Shown: positions 9,010-18,349 of the stretch, in pieces
Numbering within the stretch: the first letter of the stretch is position 1
How the letters are laid out: each line of letters begins with the position of its first letter
Notes under the pieces: model-generated
What the model saw: the letters and a program-made list of their open reading frames with translations, nothing else
Database searches by the model: none
What the model was told of the DNA's origin: nothing
Assembly (NCBI GenBank): GCA_965198655.1
Contig: OZ240668.1
Coordinates: 186,001 to 250,000 of the forward strand
Direction: 5' to 3'
From: Lichenicola sp965198655
GTDB taxonomy: Bacteria > Pseudomonadota > Alphaproteobacteria > Acetobacterales > Acetobacteraceae
DNA length: 64,000 bases
Translations under genes and position numbers: made by a program

Positions 9010-9957
9010 ATGACGACTGTTCCGGTCGCGGCGGACGAGGCCCGGATCACCGGCAGCGCCTGGCAGATGGGCTATGGCGGCGAGCCGTTCTTTCCGGGCG
9101 TGGTGCGCTTCCTGCCTGGCGGCGCCCTGTCCAGCCACCATGACCACGACCGGATCGGCTGGCGCCACGAGGGCGGCTGTCTGGTTATCCTGGCACCCGG
9201 CGGCGACGTGACGGTGACGCTAGACCGCATCGGGATGATTGGCGACGTGCTGCAACTGGAGGGCGACTGCCGGTCGGAGCGGTCCGCCGGCAGGACGCTG
9301 CTGCTGCGCGAGTTCATCCGCGACGGCGCGCACCACGCTGCGGTGCGGATCAACGCCGAGGCTACGCCCGGCCACCTGCGTAGCAACCTTCGCGAGCTGA
9401 TCGACCGGTTCGGCTGGCACATCGGCGACCACAGCTACGGCCATCCGATCATCTTCGAGTCCAGCGTCGCCCGGCTGACGGTTGGCCGCTTCGTCTCGAT
9501 CGCCGGCAACGTGTGCCTGGCACTCGGGAACCACAGGACCGACACGGCGACCACCTACCCGTTCTCCGCCCTTCAGCACATTTGGCCGCTGGCGCCTGCC
9601 AGCGCCAGCCATGCGACCAGGGGCGACATCGTCATCGGCAACGACGTCTGGATCGGCGCCTTCGCCTTCGTCACCGCCGGCGTCACCATCGGCGACGGGG
9701 CGGTGGTGGGCGGCAACGCAGTGGTGACGCGGTCGGTACCGCCCTATGCGATGGTCGCCGGTAACCCGGCGCGGATCATCCGCTTTCGCTTTGACGCCCG
9801 CACCATCGCCCGCCTGCTCGACCTGCGCTGGTGGGACTGGGATGACCGTATCATCGCCGTGATGCTGCCCCGGATCATGCAGCCGGACGTCACCGCTTTC
9901 CTGGAGTACTGCGACGCCAACCCGCACGAGCTCGGCATGCCGGGCCCAGCTACGTAA
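9010..9957 (+). CDS. Left-handed beta-helix acyltransferase with an N-terminal beta-rich domain
   Basis: A 315-residue protein in two parts. Residues 1-115 form a beta-rich module (VVRFLPGGAL, then IGWRHEGGCLVIL and GDVLQLEGD) resembling small lipocalin-like domains seen attached to sugar-modifying enzymes. Residues 135-290 are hexapeptide repeats ending in IVIGNDVWIGAFAFVTAGV, IGDGAVVGGNAVVT and SVPPYAMVAGNPARII, the CatB-type acetyltransferase pattern. It shares its C-terminal domain with the preceding gene, so the pair probably arose by duplication with domain gain. The likely role is O- or N-acylation of a surface glycan. Confidence 0.75.
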   Translation: MTTVPVAADEARITGSAWQMGYGGEPFFPGVVRFLPGGALSSHHDHDRIGWRHEGGCLVILAPGGDVTVTLDRIGMIGDVLQLEGDCRSERSAGRTLLLREFIRDGAHHAAVRINAEATPGHLRSNLRELIDRFGWHIGDHSYGHPIIFESSVARLTVGRFVSIAGNVCLALGNHRTDTATTYPFSALQHIWPLAPASASHATRGDIVIGNDVWIGAFAFVTAGVTIGDGAVVGGNAVVTRSVPPYAMVAGNPARIIRFRFDARTIARLLDLRWWDWDDRIIAVMLPRIMQPDVTAFLEYCDANPHELGMPGPAT

Positions 9958-10051
9958 CCTGTCGGGGCATCACTGCCGGGGTCCGACACCGCGGCCCGTT
10001 GAAGACGGCTGAACGCCCGTGTTATCGGTTGCCGCTGCTGGAGGATTGTTC

Positions 10052-11110
10052 ATGCCGGGTATGACGGCGGCGGAGGTGGACGCGGCGCGCAAGGCGGGCG
10101 TCGATGCCTTCTACTACCAGGCCTTCGATCAAAGCCGAACAGCCTTCGAAGCTTTGTTGCAGGTCGTGCCCACCGACCCGGTCGCGCTGATGCACCTGAG
10201 CCTGCTGCGCCAGGAGCAGGGCCAGGCGGAACAAGCCCTAGCCCTGTTGAAGGCTGCGGCAGCGGCCGACCTGTCCTACGCCACCGCCAAGTCCATCGCC
10301 GTCTACCTGTCGCGTCGCCGGCGCGTGCGCGAAGGGGCGGCCTTTGAGGATGGCTGGCTCACCTTGCTGGAACTGGCGCTGCTGTCCGGCGTGCTGCCGC
10401 AGAACACGATCGATGGCCTGGCGGCACTGCCACCGAACCGCTCGGACTCGCACGGCATCCCGAAGCGGATCATGCAGTACTGGGACAAGCCTGTTCCGCC
10501 GGACGAGGTCGTCTCGCTCATGCAGCGCTGCAAGGCAGCAAATCCCGGCTACGTCCACGACCTGTTCAACGACGCGAGCGCCCAGGACTTCCTCGCCACC
10601 CAGTACGGCACCGTCGTGGTCGACCTGTACCGTGCCTGCTTCCACGTCGCGGCCAAGGCCGACTTCTTCAGGCTCGCCTACCTTTACAAGCAGGGGGGCT
10701 TCTATATCGATGCCGACGAGGTCTGCGACCGGCCCCTCGACTCCTGTTTCCGCACCGGCGGCGTCGAGCAGGTCTACACCTTCAGCCGCGGCCTGCCGAG
10801 CTGCGTGAACAACTGGTTCATCGGCGCCGCCAGCGGCACCCGGATCATCGAGCGGACCTTCGAGAACTGCATGGAGAACCTGTCGAGCGTCATCAAGCAC
10901 GGGCCCAAGACCAACGTCTGGGTGCTGACCGGTCCCGGCGTGCTCAGCTTCTCGATCCTGGACCTGTTCTGCGAGCCTGCCGAACAGTTGGGCGCGCGCG
11001 CGTTCGGGACCACGGTGCTGCTGGAGGAGAGCGAGTACCGCCGCTTCTTCGACGCGCCGCCGATGCAGTACAAGAACGACAAGGACGGCAACTGGCGCAT
11101 GATCGGCTGA
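10052..11110 (+). CDS. TPR-containing GT32-type glycosyltransferase
   Basis: A 352-residue cytosolic protein. Residues 1-95 are tetratricopeptide-like helices (FDQSRTAFEALLQVVPTDPVA, continuing to the EQALALLKAA helix). Residues 130-340 carry the Och1/capsular GT32 fold: IPKRIMQYWDK, KADFFRLAYLYKQGGFYIDAD with the metal-binding DAD, and a late TGPGVLSFS block. The start was set to ATG 10052 because GGAGGA lies six bases upstream; a GTG at 10019 in the same frame lacks a ribosome-binding site. The nearby GT61 and TPR-GT-D genes suggest a shared acceptor, perhaps a glycan or a protein. Confidence 0.75.
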   Translation: MPGMTAAEVDAARKAGVDAFYYQAFDQSRTAFEALLQVVPTDPVALMHLSLLRQEQGQAEQALALLKAAAAADLSYATAKSIAVYLSRRRRVREGAAFEDGWLTLLELALLSGVLPQNTIDGLAALPPNRSDSHGIPKRIMQYWDKPVPPDEVVSLMQRCKAANPGYVHDLFNDASAQDFLATQYGTVVVDLYRACFHVAAKADFFRLAYLYKQGGFYIDADEVCDRPLDSCFRTGGVEQVYTFSRGLPSCVNNWFIGAASGTRIIERTFENCMENLSSVIKHGPKTNVWVLTGPGVLSFSILDLFCEPAEQLGARAFGTTVLLEESEYRRFFDAPPMQYKNDKDGNWRMIG

Positions 11111-11116
11111 TCGGAC

Positions 11117-12199
11117 TTAATCGAGCTGATCCGCGAGCAGCGACCGCAGCAGCGCCAGGTGCTCGTCCGCCACCGAAAGACGCTGCCGCCCTGCCTCGTC
11201 CCTGGTGCCGCAGAACACGTAGCCCATTCGCTGCCGCAGTGCCGCGCACAGGCCGGATTGCAGGAAGCCTGGATGCCCCGCGGTGCCGCGCAGGGCGATC
11301 ACCGTCGCTTCCGGACCGCAGAAGATCGAGTTGTGCAGGCCGGAGCCGTATTCGCCGACCAGCATCCTGGCCTCGGAGAACATCCTGACCTGAGCGGGGA
11401 TGCCCATCTCCTCCGGGTAGACGATCTCGAACCCGTCCGCCGCCAACTGTTCCTCGATCTCGGACGCGTTGGTCAGCGTGCGGCTGTCGTTGCCCCAGTT
11501 CCGGCGCGACACGAACAAGCGTCGTGTCGCGGGGCTTGGGTGCGCATCTCCCAGCACCGCCTCCGTCAGCGACCGCGAGGCCGCGCGCAGCAAGCTGTTG
11601 GCGCGGCCGTCGCCGCGGAAGGCGGTCGGGATGAGCGCGTGGGCGATATGGCAGGTCTCGGTGCGGACGTCGTAGGTCGTGATCTGGTGGTCGGCGATGC
11701 CGAGCAGGCGCAGCCATTGCCGGGCGAACGGCGCCACGTCGTCCGGCAGCAGGTAGGCCAGCCTGCGCAGGTCGAGCCCGAGATGCGTCAGCACGTGCAG
11801 GCGCGGCAGGAAGTCGACCAGCCAATGCCCGTACATCCGGTAGGCCGGCCCGCACAGCAGCACCACCTCGCCATGATGGCTGGCTGTCGCCGGCGCCGTG
11901 ACCGGCGGTGCCGCCTCGATCGCCTGCGGGTGCATCCCGTTCTGCTCGATGCACACCGTCTTGCCGTCCCGGCACAGCATCCGGTCGCCCTGCAGGCTGG
12001 CCGCGGCGATCCGGAATAGCCCGACCGACGGCGCCTGCCGGTCGCCGTAGTACCAGCCGCCGAACTCCGGAGGGACCGGCCCGAGCAGAAGCAACGGCGA
12101 GGGACGCAGGTGCTTCTCCACCGGCGCCGCCTCCTGGTAGGAGAAGCCCTGCAGCGACCAGGCGATCGCATCGCCGACGTAGAGGTAGTCTCTGGTCAT
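11117..12199 (-). CDS. GT61-family glycosyltransferase (DUF563)
   Basis: A 360-residue protein with the GT61 layout. MYGHWLVDFLPRL in the middle matches the family's H-W-x-x-D block, RRLFVSRRNW contains the conserved S-R, and VGEYGSGLHNSIFC near the C-terminus is the G-S-G-L-x-N nucleotide-sugar site. Plant members are xylosyl- and arabinosyltransferases; bacterial members sit in capsule and EPS loci. Donor and acceptor are not predictable. ATG 12199 is preferred; a TTG at 12271 would extend it by 24 low-complexity residues. It converges on the TPR-GT32 gene with six bases between stops. Confidence 0.75.
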   Translation of the reverse strand: MTRDYLYVGDAIAWSLQGFSYQEAAPVEKHLRPSPLLLLGPVPPEFGGWYYGDRQAPSVGLFRIAAASLQGDRMLCRDGKTVCIEQNGMHPQAIEAAPPVTAPATASHHGEVVLLCGPAYRMYGHWLVDFLPRLHVLTHLGLDLRRLAYLLPDDVAPFARQWLRLLGIADHQITTYDVRTETCHIAHALIPTAFRGDGRANSLLRAASRSLTEAVLGDAHPSPATRRLFVSRRNWGNDSRTLTNASEIEEQLAADGFEIVYPEEMGIPAQVRMFSEARMLVGEYGSGLHNSIFCGPEATVIALRGTAGHPGFLQSGLCAALRQRMGYVFCGTRDEAGRQRLSVADEHLALLRSLLADQLD

Positions 12200-12307
12200 T
12201 CTGACGTCGCACGCATGGTGGCCTCGGACCGAGAAGGCGGATAGTCTCGTCGCCGTCCGCCGGTCGCGCAACCGGGTCGGTCAGGAGCAGTTGTCGGAGG
12301 TCCTGCC

Positions 12308-13663
12308 ATGTACGAGGTCGAGGATCCGGCTTCGGGCGGACGCGACTCTGAGGAGGCCGCGCTGGCGACCCGGCTCCAGGCGGACCCGACGGATCCTGAA
12401 GCCTGGCTGCGGCAGGCACAGCTCCTGGCCGGCCGGGGCGATGCCGAGCCTGCCCTCGAAGCCTGCCGCCGGGCACTGGCGCTGTGGCCGGACGTGACGC
12501 CCGTCTACCGGCTGCAGCTCGAGCTCGCCCGGGGGCGGGACCCGGTGCTGGCGCTGCGCGCGTTGCGCGGCCTGGCGCTGGCGACGCCGGACGATCCGGA
12601 GCTCAACAGCGAGCTCGGCGCCGCCCTCTGCCGCGCCGGCGACTTCGCGGCCGCGGTGCCGTTCCTGCGCGCGGCGGTCGCGGTGCTGGGGCACCGCAAC
12701 GACACGCTGTGGAACTACACCAGCGCATTGGCGATCACCGCCGGCTACGGCGAACTGCTGGGCAGCCAGCCCCTGCTCGACCGGCTGGCGGCCGATGGCC
12801 CGTCGCCCTATCCGCCTTATGCCCATCTGGCAGTGGCCAGGCTGGCGCAGTCGGTCGACCGCGATGCGCTGATCGCCGACGCCTCGGCGCTGCGTGTGTC
12901 GCCGCGCTGGCTCGATCCCGACGCGGCGTCGCGGCGCCTGGCGGAGGCGATCGCGGCGGGGGAGCCGTTCAGCCTGGTCCGGCTCGACATCGCGCTGTCC
13001 CGGTTCGTCTGCTTCCTCAGCCCGCACGCCAACCGCGTGCTGCGGCCGCAGGAGATGTCGGCGGTGCTGGACAGCGTCTGGCAGGGCTGGTTCGGCGCGC
13101 AGGCGGAGGGTCTCGGCGTGGTCGTGCTGGCCAGGCTGGAGCACGCCTTCAACGACGCGTTGCGCAGCGCCGACGTGACCGCCCTGCCGGAGCCGGAGCG
13201 TCTGTGCTGCGAGCACTACCATTTCGGCTTCCTGGCCGAGATGCAGCGGGTCTGCACGGGCAACGGGAGCACCGCGTTCACAGCCGTCCACGTGCTCGAC
13301 ATCCTGCATGAGCGCGTTCCGTACCTGCGCCCGCTGCTGACCGGGCTGCCGTTCCTGGGCGTTGTCGGTCCCTATCCGGCGCTGTCCCAGAAGCTCGGCC
13401 GCTTCTGCGGGATCGCCGAGACGCGGACGGTCCTGGTTCCCCGCGACGCGTCCATGCCGGTGCCTCATGACGGCATGGAAGCGGCCGAGTACCTGCCGGA
13501 ACAGCACCTGCGCGTGTTGGACCAGCTCTCGGTGCCGTTCAACGGCGCGGTGTTCCTCGTTTCCGCGCCCGGTCCGCTCGGCATCATCTATTGCGGACGG
13601 ATCAAGGCGCAGGGCGGGATCGCCATCGACATCGGCCCGCTGGCGCATCGTTGGGCCGGCTGA
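12308..13663 (+). CDS. TPR protein with a GT-D-like glycosyltransferase domain
   Basis: A 451-residue protein. The first ~150 residues are tetratricopeptide-like repeats (DPEAWLRQAQLLAGRGD, then DPELNSELGAALCRAGDF). The second half resembles the GT-D fold (DUF1792): PFSLVRLDIALSRF stands where active members have the S-L-I-R-F-G-D-G-E motif, and the C-terminal GAVFLVSAPGPLGIIYCG with IDIGPLAHRWAG matches the family's end. The acidic GDGE is not conserved, so catalysis may be altered or the domain may be an accessory one. CGGAGG precedes ATG 12308 by eight bases. It diverges from the GT61 gene. Confidence 0.6.
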   Translation: MYEVEDPASGGRDSEEAALATRLQADPTDPEAWLRQAQLLAGRGDAEPALEACRRALALWPDVTPVYRLQLELARGRDPVLALRALRGLALATPDDPELNSELGAALCRAGDFAAAVPFLRAAVAVLGHRNDTLWNYTSALAITAGYGELLGSQPLLDRLAADGPSPYPPYAHLAVARLAQSVDRDALIADASALRVSPRWLDPDAASRRLAEAIAAGEPFSLVRLDIALSRFVCFLSPHANRVLRPQEMSAVLDSVWQGWFGAQAEGLGVVVLARLEHAFNDALRSADVTALPEPERLCCEHYHFGFLAEMQRVCTGNGSTAFTAVHVLDILHERVPYLRPLLTGLPFLGVVGPYPALSQKLGRFCGIAETRTVLVPRDASMPVPHDGMEAAEYLPEQHLRVLDQLSVPFNGAVFLVSAPGPLGIIYCGRIKAQGGIAIDIGPLAHRWAG

Positions 13664-13793
13664 ACGCCGTCATGACCGTTCATGATGGTTCGGAGGTCGA
13701 GCGGCCTCGGTCCCGCCGTTCCGCAAGGGCGCAAACGGCTTCATCCCCCTGGCCCTCATCCCCTGGCCCGGCTGCGCGGATGGGCAGAACCGC

Positions 13794-15170
13794 TCAGTCG
13801 CCGGTGCCGGAGCGCTGTCGGGGAGCGACCCTCACCACATGGTGCGGACGTCCGATCGAGCTGTAGGCGAGGCCGGCGGCGTCCATGGCGGCCGGGTCGT
13901 AGATGTTGCGCAGGTCGATCACCACCCGGCCGCTCATCAGCTCGCGCAGCCGCTCGGGCGACAGGGCGCGGAACTCGTTCCACTCGGTCAGCACCAGCAG
14001 CACGTCGGCGCCGGTGGCGGCGTCGAGCGCGTCGCTGCAATAGGTCACGCCGCGCTCGGGCAGCAGCGGCCTGGCCGCCTCCATGCCGGCCGGGTCGAAG
14101 GCGCGCACCTGGGCGCCGTTCTCCACCAGCCGGTGCACGATCGGGATCGACGGCGCATCGCGCATGTCGTCGGTCTCCGGCTTGAAGGTCAGCCCGAACA
14201 CCGCGACCGTCTTGGCCCGGACGCTGCCGCCGCAGGCGGACATGATCCGTGCCGCCATGCTGGCCTTGCGCGCCTCGTTGACCTGCACGGTGGCCTCGAC
14301 CAGGCGCGACGAGGCGCCGGCCTCCTGGGCGATCCGCATCAGGGCCAGCGTGTCCTTGGGGAAGCACGAGCCGCCGTAGCCGGGGCCGGCGTGCAGGAAC
14401 TTCGAGCCGATCCGCCCGTCCATGCCGATGCCGCGCGCCACCTCGTGCACGTCGCCGCCGACGCGCTCGCACAGGTCCGCCATCTCGTTGATGAAGGACA
14501 CCTTCATCGCCAGGAACGAGTTGGCGGCGTACTTGATCAGCTCCGAGCTTTCCAGGCTGGTGAACAGGATCGGCGCCTCGATCAGGTAGAGCGGGCGATA
14601 CAGCCGGCGCATGATCTCCTGCGCCCGCTCCGCCCCGCCGGGACGGCCGGAATCGGTGCCGATCACCACCCGGTCGGGGCGCATGAAGTCGGCGATCGCC
14701 GAGCCCTCGCGCAGGAACTCGGGGTTGGAGGCGACGTCGAAGGCGAGCTCGGGCTTGAGCCGCGCCACCATCTCGGCGATGCGCCGGCCGGTGCCCACCG
14801 GCACGGTCGACTTGGTGACGATCACCGCGTAGCCGGTCATGGCGGCGGCGATCTGCTCGGCGGCGGCGAACACGTAGGTGAGGTCGGCATGGCCGTCGCC
14901 GTTGCGCGGCGGCGTGCCGACGGCGATGAAGATCGCCTCCGCCCCCTGCACCGCGGCGGGAAGGTCGCTGCCGAAGCTGAGCCGGCCCGCCTCGATGTTG
15001 TCGGCGACCAGCTTGTCCAGCCCCGGCTCGTAGATCGGGATCTCGCCGCGCGACAGGGCGGCCAGCCGGCCGGGATGGGTTTCCACCACCGACACCTGGC
15101 TGCCGAACTCGGCGAAGCAGGCCGCCGACACCAGCCCGACATAGCCGCCGCCGATCATCGCAATGCGCAT
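13794..15170 (-). CDS. ugd: UDP-glucose 6-dehydrogenase
   Basis: Oxidises UDP-glucose to UDP-glucuronate with two NAD+. The 458-residue protein has the Rossmann GGGYVGLV at the N-terminus, TKSTVPVGTG near residue 120, the central SSELIKYAANSFLAMKVSF helix, the catalytic Cys in GYGGSCFPKDT near 260, and the C-terminal VFGLTFKPETDDMRDAPS block. Within this locus it supplies the donor for the GumK-type glucuronosyltransferase at 24-25 kb. ATG 15170 begins directly at the Rossmann strand. Confident. Confidence 0.95.
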   Translation of the reverse strand: MRIAMIGGGYVGLVSAACFAEFGSQVSVVETHPGRLAALSRGEIPIYEPGLDKLVADNIEAGRLSFGSDLPAAVQGAEAIFIAVGTPPRNGDGHADLTYVFAAAEQIAAAMTGYAVIVTKSTVPVGTGRRIAEMVARLKPELAFDVASNPEFLREGSAIADFMRPDRVVIGTDSGRPGGAERAQEIMRRLYRPLYLIEAPILFTSLESSELIKYAANSFLAMKVSFINEMADLCERVGGDVHEVARGIGMDGRIGSKFLHAGPGYGGSCFPKDTLALMRIAQEAGASSRLVEATVQVNEARKASMAARIMSACGGSVRAKTVAVFGLTFKPETDDMRDAPSIPIVHRLVENGAQVRAFDPAGMEAARPLLPERGVTYCSDALDAATGADVLLVLTEWNEFRALSPERLRELMSGRVVIDLRNIYDPAAMDAAGLAYSSIGRPHHVVRVAPRQRSGTGD

Positions 15171-15501
15171 GAAGATGTCCCCTGTCGCGGCTGTCCTGCA
15201 AAGGGTGGAAGAACCATTCCAGGGCCTGGCAAATCAACAGCAAAAGCAGGGAATGGGGGGAGTTCCTCATCAATTGACAAGTTTGGGCGTGAAAAAGCCG
15301 GTATAGGGCAGTTCTGTTGCGTCTTCGTTCCCATGACGGGCACGGAGCGGACCCGTGGCGCGGCCCGAAGCCTCGCGATCGGAGCCGTGGGTCGCGTCGG
15401 GTGGTCGTCGCGACGCGTAGTGCCGATCGCCCGTTCGGCGACGCGGCGAAGACGGCTAGGCAAGCCGACCGGGGCACCTTACAGAAGCACGCTTGATCGC
15501 C
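15171..15501. other. Divergent intergenic region between ugd and the PAP2 gene
   Basis: About 330 bp with no convincing gene. The two flanking genes are transcribed away from it, so promoters for both should lie here. The part at 15230-15310 is somewhat richer in A/T than its surroundings. I could not place a -35/-10 pair with confidence. Confidence 0.4.
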
Positions 15502-16089
15502 ATGCTTCCCGCTGTTCAATGGTTCACGGATTTCGGCGATCAGGGCGTCGTGCTTCCGTCCTCGGCGGCCATAGCCGGTTTCCTGCTCCTCGGCCGCCGG
15601 TGGCGTGCCGCCGCCTCGTGGATCCTCGCGGTGGGAAGCGTTCTCGGCGTCATGCTGGTCCTGAAGCTCGGCATCGGGGCCTGTGGCTGGGAGCTCGGCA
15701 TCCCCGGGCTGAACAGCCCGAGCGGCCACACCGCCAGCGCCACGGTGCTCTATGGCGGGGTGTCCACCCTTCTCCTGCCCGGGCTCCGCGGCCTGTCACG
15801 GATCCTCCCCGCCATCCTGATCGCCGTCCTGTTCGCCGTCTCCCGCGTGCTGCTGCATGACCACAGCATCCTCGAGGTGAGCATCGGCGGCGTCGTCGGC
15901 CTCTGCGGGGTCGGCCTGTTCGCCCGGCTGTGCGGACCGGTTCCGCCCGGTGTCCGCCTGGTCTGGCTTTCCATCGTGGTCGCGGTCGTCGCGGTCACGG
16001 CACACGGGAACCGCATGACCGCGGAGCAGCATATCCACTCGTTCGCCACGCTGTGGCTGCGCGCGAGGCTGTGCCCGATGCCGCGCTGA
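15502..16089 (+). CDS. PAP2-superfamily membrane phosphatase
   Basis: A 195-residue protein with about five hydrophobic segments. NSPSGHTAS near residue 75 is the PSGH motif holding a catalytic His, and SRVLLHDHSILEVSIGG near 115 corresponds to the S-R-x5-H-x3-D motif, with Glu where Asp is usual. The first motif (K-x6-R-P) is only partly present (KLGIGACG). Family members dephosphorylate lipid phosphates such as undecaprenyl diphosphate or phosphatidic acid at the membrane. Recycling of the polyprenyl carrier used by the EPS pathway is a reasonable inference. A TTG nine bases upstream (15493) is an alternative start. Confidence 0.7.
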   Translation: MLPAVQWFTDFGDQGVVLPSSAAIAGFLLLGRRWRAAASWILAVGSVLGVMLVLKLGIGACGWELGIPGLNSPSGHTASATVLYGGVSTLLLPGLRGLSRILPAILIAVLFAVSRVLLHDHSILEVSIGGVVGLCGVGLFARLCGPVPPGVRLVWLSIVVAVVAVTAHGNRMTAEQHIHSFATLWLRARLCPMPR

Positions 16090-16157
16090 GCCGCGCCGGG
16101 ACGCGGATCGGACTTATCGTCTTGGCGGTTTGTGCCGCACCTGCCGAGGCACCAGCC

Positions 16158-16477
16158 GGGCAGCCGACGGATCGACGATCGCCGGTGATCTCAGGCATCT
16201 TTCATGTGCTCGAGAGCGGCTGCCGGTGGATCGACTACTTGGCCGCCCATGGCCGGCCGACGACGATGTGCAACCTGTTCAACTGGTCATCCCCCGCCGG
16301 AGCAACCGCCAGGCACGCCGTCCGCTACGACCGCGAGCGCTACAAGGGCAGGCACCTCATCAAGACCCTCCGCCGCCTCAAGAACATTCGCTGCGTCGCC
16401 ACCAGGCTCACAACAGGCTCGCCGCCAACTTCCTGTCTGGCGTCGCCCTCGCCACCGCGCTCGCGTCCTGGACGTGA
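16158..16477 (+). pseudogene. Decayed IS5-family (IS427-type) transposase
   Basis: Two fragments of a transposase are joined. VISGIFHVLESGCRW and PTTMCNLFNW (16185-16290) match the N-terminal region of IS427-group transposases. YKGRHLIKTLRRLKNIRCVATR (in two halves, 16340-16407) matches the C-terminal helix, which normally lies some 150 residues further on. The final LAANFLSGVALATA is in another frame after a frameshift near 16410. The catalytic DDE core is missing, so the element is dead. It abuts the 3' end of the flippase gene, at the border of an A/T-richer island. Confidence 0.7.
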
Positions 16478-16507
16478 CCGGGTCGAAGCCCTGGATTGAG
16501 CTTATCA

Positions 16508-18058
16508 CTAGGCCGCTTGCTTTCTTCTCCGGAGTCTCCCTGTGATGCCAGAGAACCTATTGAGAATTTCGTCAAGCATATCACGGCGGAAGGCTGCGAC
16601 AAGCCCGAGGTAGGTTCCTCCCATCACGATACCGATCACTAGGCACTGCAGCAGATCGCTCGTTCGAATGCCGGGCAGATCGGAACACAGAATGCCCACA
16701 CCAGCGGCAACTATCGAAAATACAGACGGAACTAGGTAGAATTCTGTAACGGCCTTCCATGAGACCTTGTTCTGTATCAGAATCATATATGTCATGGTCT
16801 GTGGCCACGTGAAGTAGTATATGGCTACCGCAATGGCCACACCCATGACGTTGCCTAACCACGCGCCGGCAATGATCAAAGCAAAGAAGACTGGTGCAGC
16901 AACGAGGTGGTAGAGAAATCCGGCACGAAATTCACGACGAGCGCTCAGGAGCGACCCGCTCACCCAGCTCATCGCGTCGAACGGTAATCCGACACTCAAG
17001 ATGGCAACATAAGGGACTGCCCTCATCCAGCGCTCGCCGAACAGCAAATGCAGCCCCGGGTGCGCGAGGGCGGCCTGCAGAAAGCAAAACGGCATTACGA
17101 GATATCCCAGCAGCCGGCATGCGCGAACCACAGCCGAGATCTGTTTCTGTGGCTCGCTGCGGAATTGTGCCAAAGCAGGGAAAACGACGCTTGTGACATT
17201 GCCCGCCAGCATCCTCACGGGCTGAGCCGAAAATCGGAAGGCGAAAAAATAGAAACCAATCTCGCTCTTCGAAGCAATCAGGCCGAGAACAATGTAGCTG
17301 CCCTGTCCAATGAGCTCGATAAGAGTTCTCGTGAGAAGGACGTAACTGCTGTTTCCAAACAGATATCGCAAATGAAGCGGCCGGAACCGGCGGTTCACCC
17401 TCGGCGCCGATCGCCTCCAGAACCACACGGCTCTCAGAAACCCTACAATCGGGTATGGAAGCGCGAAAGCAAATGGTCCCATGCCAAGGGCCGCGAAAAC
17501 GACTGTCAGGATTTGCGTCGCAAAAATGTCGAATGTGTTGTAGACGGCAAGAAAGCGGAAATCCAGCTCCGCCCTTATGCGCGCTGTCGGCACTGTGGCT
17601 ATCGCGCGTAGCGGTGTTGCGATTGCGATGGCTATGATGAGACCGGTTAAGCTAGGCGAGTGATACCATTTCGCCGCAAACGGCGCTATGGCGAACATAC
17701 CCAGCATCCCGAGGAAGCTGATCCCAAAACTAAGCCAGAAGGCAGGTGTTTCCCAGTAAGCGATCGTTTTTTGCCGCTGAAGAAGCACTTCATCGATGCC
17801 AAATCCGATCAACGAGTTCGCGATCGTGGTCACTGTTAAAGCTAGGCCGATGATGCCGAAATCCTCTGGCAGGAGGAGCCTGGCGAGGACAAGCTGCGTA
17901 ACAAACCCGATAAGTCGCGAGGCGAGGCCTTGAGCGACCAGCCAGATAAAGCCACTTGTTGTGGCTCTTCCGACGCCGGACACCTTGGCCGGCTTCACGA
18001 CGCGATCCTTGTCATCCGAGGTATGATGATGTCTCGCATCGTGCATGGCCTCTTTCAT
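16508..18058 (-). CDS. Polysaccharide flippase (Wzx/GumJ-type, MOP superfamily)
   Basis: A 516-residue polytopic protein with about 12-14 membrane segments. The pattern SGFIWLVAQGLASRLIGF, then LARLLLPEDFGIIGLA, is typical of the polysaccharide-synthesis family (PST, WzxC-like) that moves undecaprenyl-linked repeat units across the inner membrane. It is the only flippase candidate in the EPS region, so it probably fills the GumJ role. The start is set at ATG 18058; ATG 18046 is equally possible. Codon use and base composition are A/T-richer than in the core gum genes, suggesting separate acquisition. IS remnants lie on both sides. Confidence 0.85.
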   Translation of the reverse strand: MKEAMHDARHHHTSDDKDRVVKPAKVSGVGRATTSGFIWLVAQGLASRLIGFVTQLVLARLLLPEDFGIIGLALTVTTIANSLIGFGIDEVLLQRQKTIAYWETPAFWLSFGISFLGMLGMFAIAPFAAKWYHSPSLTGLIIAIAIATPLRAIATVPTARIRAELDFRFLAVYNTFDIFATQILTVVFAALGMGPFAFALPYPIVGFLRAVWFWRRSAPRVNRRFRPLHLRYLFGNSSYVLLTRTLIELIGQGSYIVLGLIASKSEIGFYFFAFRFSAQPVRMLAGNVTSVVFPALAQFRSEPQKQISAVVRACRLLGYLVMPFCFLQAALAHPGLHLLFGERWMRAVPYVAILSVGLPFDAMSWVSGSLLSARREFRAGFLYHLVAAPVFFALIIAGAWLGNVMGVAIAVAIYYFTWPQTMTYMILIQNKVSWKAVTEFYLVPSVFSIVAAGVGILCSDLPGIRTSDLLQCLVIGIVMGGTYLGLVAAFRRDMLDEILNRFSGITGRLRRRKQAA

Positions 18059-18349
18059 GTTCGTCCCGGCAAGGCGCTTTGACCTCTTCCGTGACGTTGG
18101 TGCGTGGATGGGCTCGGTTAGCTTGAACCGAGTAACCCGTCTATGTCGCTGTATGCCGGTCAAGCACAAGGCGGGCCGCCATCGCCGTATTCTGAGCAAC
18201 GCTGAAAAGTGTCAGACCAGGCTGCCTTCGAGGTCGGAGGTGTAACGACGTGATGACTTGGCATTCTGTTCGTCCTGGATCACGCCGGGATGTACCGATG
18301 TAGTCACGTTCTGCTGCTGCCGTCCCTGGGTAACTTAGCGCGACCTTGC

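Noticed and set aside
13756..15729. 657-codon frame antisense/alternate to ugd
   Set aside because: Arg-rich translation without motifs; ugd explains the region.
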